From the NCBI GenBank assembly GCA_963722415.1, contig CAVRNI010000043.1, forward strand, positions 186,001 through 250,000: a stretch of 64,000 nt of DNA, written 5' to 3'. Numbering within the stretch: position 1 is the first letter of the stretch; each line of letters opens with the position of its first letter. The DNA is from JALOLG01 sp963722415. Lineage in GTDB: Bacteria > Actinomycetota > Acidimicrobiia > Acidimicrobiales > Ilumatobacteraceae. This document shows, one piece after another, positions 52,288-59,340 of this stretch. The position numbers were made by a program, and so were the translations under genes. The notes under the pieces were generated by a model that had not been told where the DNA came from, searched no databases, and was given only the letters and a program-made list of their open reading frames with translations.

Positions 52288-53266
52288 ATGAACTCGTTCA
52301 CCGAAGTGTCCATCCCCGAAGGCCCCGGCTCCGTGTCCGGGGCGCCGAACCTCCCGGAAGGGTTCGCCGACACGTTCACGAGCCGGTACATCGACACCGG
52401 CGACGTGCGCCTGCACGCCGTGATCGGCGGCGACGGCCCGCCCCTGCTGCTGGTGCACGGCTGGCCCGAGACCTGGTACGCCTGGCGCCTGCTGATGCCG
52501 GCGCTGGCCCGGGACTTCACCGTCATCGCCGTCGACCAGCGCGGCATCGGCCTGTCCGACAAGCCCGTCGGACGGGTACGACACCGGCACCCTCGCCGGC
52601 GACCTGGTCAAGCTGATGGACGCGCTCGGCCACGAGCGGTTCGCCGTGGTCGGCCACGACACCGGCTTCGCGATCAGCTACGCGCGTGGCCGCCGACTAC
52701 CCCGACCGGGTCGACCGCGTCGCGCTCGCCGAGATCCCCGGGCCCCCGGCGACGGCCTTCTCACCGCCCGCGTTCGTCCCTGCGGGCGATCAACAACAAG
52801 CTGTGGCACATCCCGTTCAACCGGGTCGACACGCTGCCCGAGCAGCTCATCAGCGGACGCGAAGACATCTACTTCGGCTACGAGTTCGCCATCCAGGGTG
52901 GGGACCTGCCCGACGATCTGGTCGACTACTACGTCGGCCTCGTCTCCAACCCCGACTCCCTGCGCGGCAGCTTGGGGTTCTACCGGGCGTTCGACGCCAC
53001 CCTGGCCCAGAACGACGATCGCATCGAGCCGGCGGCTGACGATGCCCGTCCTCGCGATCGGCGGAGCGGGTAGCTACGGACCGCACGTCGCAGAAGTGAT
53101 GACGTCCCTCGCGGACGACGTGCAGAGCGCGGTCATCGACGGCGCCGGCCACTGGGTCGCCGAGCAGGCTCCCGAGGAGTTGCTGGTCGCGCTGACCGCA
53201 TTCCTCGCCCCCTATGCCGAAGGATGGTCGGAAGCCCACACGCTGAGTGAGGCGACCGTTCGCTAG
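52288..53266 (+). CDS. Epoxide-hydrolase-like alpha/beta hydrolase
   Basis: About 325 residues; AAAGGAG 6 nt before ATG. HGWPETWYAWRLLMPALARD holds the oxyanion HGWP motif. The nucleophile elbow is VVGHDTGFAISY with Asp instead of Ser, which marks epoxide hydrolases and haloalkane dehalogenases. The His is in GAGHWVAEQAPEE. Breaks near 52570, 52685, 52785 and 53035; at several an extra base restores the expected codons. It lies downstream of the LuxR regulator with a 103-bp gap that may hold its promoter. Confidence 0.87.
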
Positions 53267-53311
53267 GTGACCCGACACAAGCGTCTGGCGATGCAATTCG
53301 CTCGACCGGCG

Positions 53312-53341
53312 ACCGAGTGGCTCGACTCCGAGCCACTCGGT
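53312..53341. terminator. Bidirectional terminator hairpin
   Basis: ACCGAGTGGCTCG, loop ACTC, CGAGCCACTCGGT: a perfect 13-bp stem between the stops of convergent genes at 53266 and 53361. Confidence 0.8.
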
Positions 53342-53360
53342 CGTTGCGCGATCTGGACGG

Positions 53361-53991
53361 TCAGCCTGACCGTTCCCGGACCTCGGCGAGCACGACCGCG
53401 TTCGGGCTGTTCGTCCCAGGTCGCGGTGAGCCCGATGGCGGGACGAGGCCCGGGAACGGGGCGACGGAACACGGTCAGCTCGAACCGGTCGTTGCGGAGC
53501 ACGACGTTGGTTGTGTCATCAGATCCGAGTTCGAAGCGGTCGACCGGTACTCGCTCCTGCGTCCAGCCCCCTCCCTGGATGCGGACCTTGCTCGGCGCGA
53601 TGTACCAACGGTCGTCGTACACGACCATGCCGAGCGCCTCGCCCTGACCGGTCATGGCGACGCCGGCCAGCATCACGACGAACAGCGGGTCGCGCAGCCC
53701 GTCGTACACCCAGCGGGCGCCGAGCACGGAGTGCTGCATCTCGGTGATCAGGGCGTCGTCGGCCCCCTCGAGCGGTTCGTCCCGGTAGGTGAGGGGGACG
53801 TGCAGCAGCGTGCCACCGGCGGTGACGAGATGGGTCTCCATACCGACGCGACCGTCGGGGTCGTCGAAGCGGTAGGACCCGATCGCGTCGATCGGAACGT
53901 CGGCCGGGGGACCCCACGGTTGCGTCGGGACCCAAGCGGCGATGAGCTCGTCCTTGGTCGGCGTGATGGTTGCTCGGTGGAAGATGGCCAT
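53361..53991 (-). CDS. Maltokinase N-terminal cap-like protein
   Basis: About 209 residues. The opening MAIFHRATITPTKDELIAAW followed by QPWGPPADVPIDAIGSYRFD is the cap-domain pattern that precedes actinobacterial maltokinases, here as a stand-alone protein. The body has ETHLVTAGGTLLHVPLTYRD and DGLRDPLFVVMLAGVAMTGQ. A break near 53400 gives the natural ending VVLAEVRERSG and the stop at 53361, just before the terminator. Without the shift the frame would read through the terminator. Role unknown; a link to the glucan enzymes at 36-40 kb is only thematic. Confidence 0.75.
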
Positions 53992-54029
53992 GGCCGGGTG
54001 AGCGTAGGTGACGTCGCGCGCTTGGCGGT

Positions 54030-55286
54030 TCAGGGTTCGATCGTGGCCGGATCGTGCTGCAGGGTCCGGCCGAGGCGGCGGATGAGGATGCCGGCGACGA
54101 GGACGGCAGCGCCGGTGATCGTTGCGGCGAGGGGCAGCATGACGGCGAGGGTGAGGCAGCCGGCGAGGCCGACGACGCCGATCCACCGGGGCCAGCGTCG
54201 TCGATCATGGGGGAGCGTCAGGCAGGCGGCGTTGGTGATCGCGTAGTAGGTGAGGATGGTGACGCCTGAGAAGCCGATTGCGCCGCGGAAGTCCATCGTC
54301 ACGGTCAAGACGATGACGACCGCGGTGACGACGGCCTCGGCGCGCACGGGCAGCGATCGTCGTTCATCGATCGTCGCCAACCAAGACGGCAGCTCGCGGC
54401 GACGGGCCATCGCGAGCACGGTGCGGGAGACGCCCGGCACGAGGTTGAGCAGGACACCGAGGGCGGCGATGCCGGCGCCGACGCGGACGATGGGGGTGAG
54501 CCACTCGAATCGCGAGGTGCTGACGACGAGGCCGAGCGGGGCGTCGCTCGCCGCGACCGCCTCGACTGGCACGGTGGCGAGCAGCGTGACACCCACGGCG
54601 GCGTAGATCACGAGCACGCCGGCCAGGGCACGAGGAATCGCCTTGGGAATGGTCGTGGCTGGGTCGCGGACCTCCTCGCCGAGGGTGGCGATGCGGGCGT
54701 AGCCGGCAAAGGCGAAGAACAAGAACCCCGCCGCGCGCAACACGCCGGCCGGCGAGGAGTCGATCGGGGTGATGCGCGCGGCCGAGGTCGTCGGACTCGA
54801 CCACCCGGCGGCGATGACCGCGGCGAGCGCCACGAGTGCGACCGCGAGCAGGCATTTGGTGATGGCGACGGTGCGGGTCAGCCCGCCGAGGTTGACGATC
54901 GCCACGGCCGCGACCGCGGCGACACCGACGAGTCGCGCGTGTTCGGGCCACAGGTACGCGCCGGCGGTGAGCGCGAGCGCGACGCACGAGGCGGTCTTGC
55001 CGACGACGAACCCCCACCCGGCGAGGTGCCCCCAGAACGCCCCGAGCTCGCGACGGGCGTACACGTAGGTCCCACCCGACTCGGGGTGCACGGCGGCGAG
55101 CTGGGCCGAGGAGGTGGCGTTGCAGAACGCGACGACCGCCGCGACCACGAGACCAACGAGGAGTCCGGTGCCGGCAGCGTCCGCGGCCGGGCCCCACGCG
55201 CTGAACACCCCGGCGCCGATCATCGAACCAGCGCCGACGGTCACCGCGTCGAGCAGCCCCAGACGTCGCTGCAGCGTCGCTGTCAC
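54030..55286 (-). CDS. APC-superfamily amino acid permease
   Basis: 418 residues, intact, about twelve helices. The APC first-helix motif VTVGAGSMIGAGVFSAWGPA and FFAFAGYARIATLGEEVRDP (TM6-like) are clear. The latter ends in the E(E)V.(D/N)P signature of the APA family. GTG start 9 bp after the VOC stop, so it belongs to the ArsR-fusion operon. Substrate unknown; proteins like this carry amino acids or polyamines. It is not a recognised arsenite pump. Confidence 0.9.
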   Translation of the reverse strand: MTATLQRRLGLLDAVTVGAGSMIGAGVFSAWGPAADAAGTGLLVGLVVAAVVAFCNATSSAQLAAVHPESGGTYVYARRELGAFWGHLAGWGFVVGKTASCVALALTAGAYLWPEHARLVGVAAVAAVAIVNLGGLTRTVAITKCLLAVALVALAAVIAAGWSSPTTSAARITPIDSSPAGVLRAAGFLFFAFAGYARIATLGEEVRDPATTIPKAIPRALAGVLVIYAAVGVTLLATVPVEAVAASDAPLGLVVSTSRFEWLTPIVRVGAGIAALGVLLNLVPGVSRTVLAMARRRELPSWLATIDERRSLPVRAEAVVTAVVIVLTVTMDFRGAIGFSGVTILTYYAITNAACLTLPHDRRRWPRWIGVVGLAGCLTLAVMLPLAATITGAAVLVAGILIRRLGRTLQHDPATIEP

Positions 55287-55295
55287 CGATCCAGA

Positions 55296-55682
55296 TCAGT
55301 GCGCGGCGGGCTGGAAGAGCTCGACGACGTTGCCGGACGGATCTTGGAGCAGGATCTGCTTCCCGCCTGGTCCTTCCACGACGTCGTTGCGGAACGACGC
55401 GCCGGCGTCGCGGAGCCGTCCGACCTCGGTGTCGACGTCGTCGACGATGAAGTGGATTCGGTTCCAACCTCCGGGCGCGGGAGTCGCACCGTCCGGCATC
55501 GGACGGCCCGCCGAGCTCTTGGGGCCGGAGAGCAGCAGACGGAGGTTGCCTCTCTTCACATCGGCAAACGCCGGCGCCGCGCTGGTCAACAGCTCGAAGC
55601 CGAGCAGCTCGGTGTAGAACGCGATCGACTCCTCGACGTCATCGACCATGTAGCGGACGTTGATGATCTCATCGTTCGTCAT
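55296..55682 (-). CDS. VOC-family protein in the ArsR-fusion operon
   Basis: 128 residues, intact: INVRYMVDDVEESIAFYTEL at the start, NRIHFIVDDVDTEVGRLRDA in the middle, and ILLQDPSGNVVELFQPA with the metal-ligand Glu at the end. It has no cysteine, so it cannot be the C-As lyase ArsI, which needs a vicinal Cys pair. Its ATG overlaps the end of the ArsR-phosphatase gene by 14 nt. Glyoxalase-like proteins in arsenic operons are known, but a role here is inferred. Confidence 0.87.
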   Translation of the reverse strand: MTNDEIINVRYMVDDVEESIAFYTELLGFELLTSAAPAFADVKRGNLRLLLSGPKSSAGRPMPDGATPAPGGWNRIHFIVDDVDTEVGRLRDAGASFRNDVVEGPGGKQILLQDPSGNVVELFQPAAH

Positions 55683-56487
55683 GACTGGATGTCCTCCTCG
55701 TCGTTGGCTTGTCTTGGATCAGATGGAACCGGAAGCTGATGCGTGTCGAGAGGTCGGCCGCGGTGCGTTCGAATGCTGCGAACGAGCCGCGGCTGGTTGG
55801 GCTCTCGAGCGCCGGGTCAGGAACGCTCCAGTGCACGAGCTCGGGTCGCGAGTGGAACGTGGGACAGACCTCTCGGACGCGATCGCACAGGGTGATCACC
55901 GTGTCGAACCGCTGACCGACGAACTCATCGACGTGCTTGGTGCGGTTCGCGCTGATGTCGATTCCACGCTTGCGAAGGACGCGGACCGCCGTCGGATGAA
56001 GTGGTTTGGGGTGGCTCCCCGCACTCGCGGCGTCGACCGCTCCGGATGACATGCGCTCCAGGAGCGCCTCGGCCATCTGAGACCGGGCGCTGTTCCCCGT
56101 GCAGAGAAACAACACCCGTGGTCGGCGACGACGCGAACCCCCGGTTCGTGCACAGCCAGGTGCGGCAGGTGCGAGGACGAGCGAGGGATGCAGGGCAGTG
56201 CCTGCGCTCTGGAGCGCCGCTCGGCAGGCGGTGAGGTCGATCGTGTAGTAGCTGTCGCGCCCATCCGCTGAACTCCGGCGCGCCGTCACGAGTCCTCCGT
56301 CGCGGAGCAGACGCAGGTGGTACGACACCAGGTTCTGCGGCTCGTCGACCAGCGCCACCAACTCCTTGACGGCACGGTCGCTCTGCACCAGTTCTCGCAA
56401 CAACCGCCACCGCAAGGTGTGCGATGCCAGACGTATGAACGCAGGTGGATCGCCAGCAACCGGACGAGCTGTGACGCTCGGCTTCAC
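55669..56487 (-). CDS. ArsR regulator fused to low-molecular-weight phosphatase/arsenate reductase
   Basis: 272 residues. Residues ~10-110 are an ArsR winged helix (RLASHTLRWRLLRELVQSDR, ELVALVDEPQNLVSYHLRLL). Residues ~125-255 are an LMW-PTPase/ArsC domain with the P-loop VLFLCTGNSARSQMAEALLE (CX5R) and VHWSVPDPALES carrying the general-acid Asp. The ArsR part lacks the usual CVC metal motif in helix 3, so its inducer site is unclear. A typical ATCAA-N6-TTGAT operator lies 33 bp upstream, supporting autorepression. First gene of an operon with VOC and APC genes. This fusion is known in actinobacteria. Confidence 0.9.
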   Translation of the reverse strand: MKPSVTARPVAGDPPAFIRLASHTLRWRLLRELVQSDRAVKELVALVDEPQNLVSYHLRLLRDGGLVTARRSSADGRDSYYTIDLTACRAALQSAGTALHPSLVLAPAAPGCARTGGSRRRRPRVLFLCTGNSARSQMAEALLERMSSGAVDAASAGSHPKPLHPTAVRVLRKRGIDISANRTKHVDEFVGQRFDTVITLCDRVREVCPTFHSRPELVHWSVPDPALESPTSRGSFAAFERTAADLSTRISFRFHLIQDKPTTRRTSSHDER

Positions 56488-56520
56488 GCCTCTACGATAC
56501 CCCGCAGAGCGCCCAATCGA

Positions 56521-56536
56521 ATCAAATCAGTTTGAT
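56521..56536. promoter_or_regulatory. ArsR-type operator
   Basis: ATCAAATCAGTTTGAT: perfect 6-bp arms around TCAG, containing the classical ATCAA-N6-TTGAT of ArsR/SmtB sites, 33 nt upstream of the fusion gene's start codon, in a locally AT-rich patch. The rest of the 56488-56652 gap shows a direct repeat GCTCACGATGTC (56599 and 56620) with no evident role. Confidence 0.8.
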
Positions 56537-56652
56537 GTATTTGTCAGATCGCGCTCGAATCACCTTCAGGTTCAGCCGCTCCCGACGTCGGTCCCTGTGC
56601 TCACGATGTCGGTGACTGGGCTCACGATGTCACCAGATGCTCGCGCCTCGAT

Positions 56653-58446
56653 TCACACTCGACCGCCGTTGCCGGGATGGGCGACGCCCGGTGCCACGTA
56701 CCCCGGCAGCGTCCAGGTGACCGTGTGCGGGATCGGTCCGTTGGGGAGCCACGGCTGCTCGTTGTAGGCATCGTCGTTGTGATACCAGCCCTTCTCGACC
56801 GTGCCCAGCGCGGCGTCGATCACCCGGTACTGCACCTTCTTGCTGAAGGCTGGCTGCGACTCGGTGAACGCGACCACCACGTCGCCGGGTTCGTAATGGC
56901 ATCGCTCCTGCAGCGCCGCGATCAGACGCTCGTCGAGGCAGTGACCGTCGCCGAAGTTCCACCCGGTGAGGACGTTGCTCACGAACTCGCCCTCGCGTTG
57001 GACCCGGTCGTCGAGTCCGTCGGTGTGGCGCATCAGGGCCGAGATGTGCATGCGCCCCATCGGATGCATCATCCGGAACGCCACCGCCTTCTGGATGAAG
57101 ATCTCCGAGATCTCCTTGCCGAACAGTGGCTCGATCTGGTCGATCTGGTTGTCGGCGGCCTTCACGATCCGCTGGTTGATCCGGTCCTCCATCGACTTGT
57201 CGCGGAACGAGAACGTGGCCGCCGCCCAGTTGCCGGCGTATTGCTTCATCCCGACCAGGAACGACACGTACTGCGGCCGAAGTGCTCCGAGGATGATCGG
57301 TGCGAGCGCGACACACACGACGATCGCCAGCAGGACTGGATCCATGTCGCCGACCCCGTACCCCTCACCGGCGGGGAAGTTGGCGAACAGGAACGCGACG
57401 ACGAACATGAAGAACACGTTCCACTCCAACGGCACTGCCAACGGAATGGTGGAGATGATGAACGTGTGGAGCATCCAGATCGAGATGATCGCGATCCAGG
57501 TCATCCACGGCCACGGTGAGAACAACAGCACGAGCGGCATCACCAACTCGCAGGTCGTGCCACCGATGTGGGCCAGGGCATGCGTGAGCTTCGATGGCCG
57601 GAGGTCGTTCGGGTAGTCCTTGACCGTTGCCTTGCGGAACCGGTCCGAGGTGACCCACGGCGTGTTCTGGACCATGATCGCCACCGTCGACGAGAAGCCG
57701 TGCTGCAGTTTCGAGAAGCCGGCCCCCATCCAGATCACCACGATGCAGATCTTGGCGGCGACGATCATGTCGACGAAGTTGCTGAACAGCCCGAAGTACA
57801 GCATCGTCGGGACGTACTGCTCGGAGCGGGCCGACAGGAACACCACCTTGTCCCGGAGACCCATCAACAGGATCAGGCCGCAGTAGGTCACCAGCGCCCA
57901 CTGGGGCATCACCCCGGCCGATCCCTCGGGCAGCCCGTCGACCTGGTCGCCGGACAGGAACATCATCATGACCAACCAGAACACGATGAGCTTGTAGAGG
58001 CCGGTGTCCCACGGCGTCCGCCGGTTGCCTTTGGTGAACGGGACGTGGTTCGGGTACGGGGGGACCCGCAGGGTGTCGTTCTGCCACCAGTACAGGACCC
58101 CGCCGATCGGCGGATCGAAGTGGAACGCCAACGGGCCGCACGTCGCGGCCAGGCCCAGGATCTCCAACAGGATCGTCCAGACCATCAGCTTCTGGTACAG
58201 GATCGGCTCGTCCCACCAACCGGCGATGTTGTCGAACTCCAGCCCGGCGGTGAAGGCGCCGCAGAAGATCAGCCCGAACAACGCGTAGAAGAAGATCTTC
58301 CACACGTAGAAGTTGGCCGTTTGCTTCGGGGTGCCGAAGCCCTGCTCCACCCAGTGGAGCTGCAGCATCTTCATCCGCGGGAAGAACGGGATCGAGGCGA
58401 ACTCGTCGAGGTCGACTGGGGGAAGTTCTGCGGTGCGATAGCCCAT
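56653..58446 (-). CDS. DUF3556 multi-pass membrane protein
   Basis: 597 residues, intact. Several helices (KIFFYALFGLIFCGAFTAGL, LYKLIVFWLVMMMFLSGDQV, AIISIWMLHTFIISTIPLAV, PVLLAIVVCVALAPIILGAL), then a soluble C-terminal third from SFRDKSMEDRINQRIVKAAD. This family is found in mycobacteria and related actinobacteria, usually near lipid or steroid uptake and degradation genes; its reaction is unknown. GGAGG lies 9 nt before ATG. It starts 6 bp after the LivF stop, so it is the last gene of the transporter operon. Confidence 0.88.
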   Translation of the reverse strand: MGYRTAELPPVDLDEFASIPFFPRMKMLQLHWVEQGFGTPKQTANFYVWKIFFYALFGLIFCGAFTAGLEFDNIAGWWDEPILYQKLMVWTILLEILGLAATCGPLAFHFDPPIGGVLYWWQNDTLRVPPYPNHVPFTKGNRRTPWDTGLYKLIVFWLVMMMFLSGDQVDGLPEGSAGVMPQWALVTYCGLILLMGLRDKVVFLSARSEQYVPTMLYFGLFSNFVDMIVAAKICIVVIWMGAGFSKLQHGFSSTVAIMVQNTPWVTSDRFRKATVKDYPNDLRPSKLTHALAHIGGTTCELVMPLVLLFSPWPWMTWIAIISIWMLHTFIISTIPLAVPLEWNVFFMFVVAFLFANFPAGEGYGVGDMDPVLLAIVVCVALAPIILGALRPQYVSFLVGMKQYAGNWAAATFSFRDKSMEDRINQRIVKAADNQIDQIEPLFGKEISEIFIQKAVAFRMMHPMGRMHISALMRHTDGLDDRVQREGEFVSNVLTGWNFGDGHCLDERLIAALQERCHYEPGDVVVAFTESQPAFSKKVQYRVIDAALGTVEKGWYHNDDAYNEQPWLPNGPIPHTVTWTLPGYVAPGVAHPGNGGRV

Positions 58447-58452
58447 GGGCAG

Positions 58453-59340
58453 TTACCTCCTCACGCGCTTGGCCCAGGAACGCAGCTGGCGTTCGACGTC
58501 GAAGTAGTAGTCATCATCTTCTTCCCTCCTGGTGGAGACGATCTTTCCCGTGAGACGCTCCAGTTCGCGTTCCCGAACCCGCATGCGCTTCCACTGCTTC
58601 CTCTTCCGCTTCTGGCGCAGCCGCTCGATGTGGTCTTCCTCGGTCTCCGAGGTGCCCCGCATGTAGGCCTCCTCGATCTCGTCGAGGCGTTGGATCGCCT
58701 CGGCGGCGGGGAGCTCGAGCAGGATCTGGCCGCGCGCCATCAGGTACATCCGATCGGCGTACTTCAAGGCCTTGTGGGCATGCTGCTCGACGATCAACGC
58801 GCCGGTGCCGTGCACGTCGGCCGCCGTGCGGACCGCGCCGAGCAGACGGTCGACGATCTTCGGTGCCAGTCCGAGCGACAGCTCGTCGGCGAGCAGGATC
58901 GACGGATTGCGGCTCAGCGCCCGGGCGAGGGCCAACATCTGTTGCTCGCCGCCGGAGAGCATCCCGCCCCTGACCGACAGTCGCGGTTCCAGCTCCGGGA
59001 ACAGCGCCAGCGCGCCTTCGATCGAACCGCCACCGAGGCGGAGATTGTCGCGGGCCGACATCTTCGTGAACACCAGCCGTTCCTCGGTGACAAGGCCGAT
59101 GCCACCGTCGCGGACCCGTTGATGCATCGGCGTGAACGTCGGCACGTTGTTGAACATGACGAGACCGTCGACCGGCGCCAGCTCGCCCGCGATCGTCAGC
59201 AGGGTCGTCGTCTTGCCCGCACCGTTCGGTCCGAGCAGGCAGACCACTTCGCCGGGCTGGACCGTGAGGTTGACCGCGCGGACCACCTCTCGACCCAGGT
59301 AGCCGGCTTTGAGGTTGCGGGTCTCCAGCAACGAGCTCAC
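58453..59340 (-). CDS. livF: LivF-type ABC transporter ATP-binding protein with basic C-terminal tail
   Basis: 295 residues. Walker A GPNGAGKTTTLLTIAG, Q-loop region ERLVFTKMSA, signature MLSGGEQQMLALARAL and Walker B ILLADELSLGLAP mark a branched-chain-type ATPase. Residues ~225-295 extend past the usual end as a highly charged helix (ERLRQKRKRKQWKRMRVRER), unlike ordinary LivF (~235 residues). GTG overlaps the stop of the LivHMG gene (GTGA). Confidence 0.92.
   Translation of the reverse strand: MSSLLETRNLKAGYLGREVVRAVNLTVQPGEVVCLLGPNGAGKTTTLLTIAGELAPVDGLVMFNNVPTFTPMHQRVRDGGIGLVTEERLVFTKMSARDNLRLGGGSIEGALALFPELEPRLSVRGGMLSGGEQQMLALARALSRNPSILLADELSLGLAPKIVDRLLGAVRTAADVHGTGALIVEQHAHKALKYADRMYLMARGQILLELPAAEAIQRLDEIEEAYMRGTSETEEDHIERLRQKRKRKQWKRMRVRERELERLTGKIVSTRREEDDDYYFDVERQLRSWAKRVRR

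Noticed and set aside
55296..55682. ArsI C-As lyase
   Set aside because: The protein has VOC boundaries but no cysteine, so the vicinal Cys pair needed by ArsI is missing.
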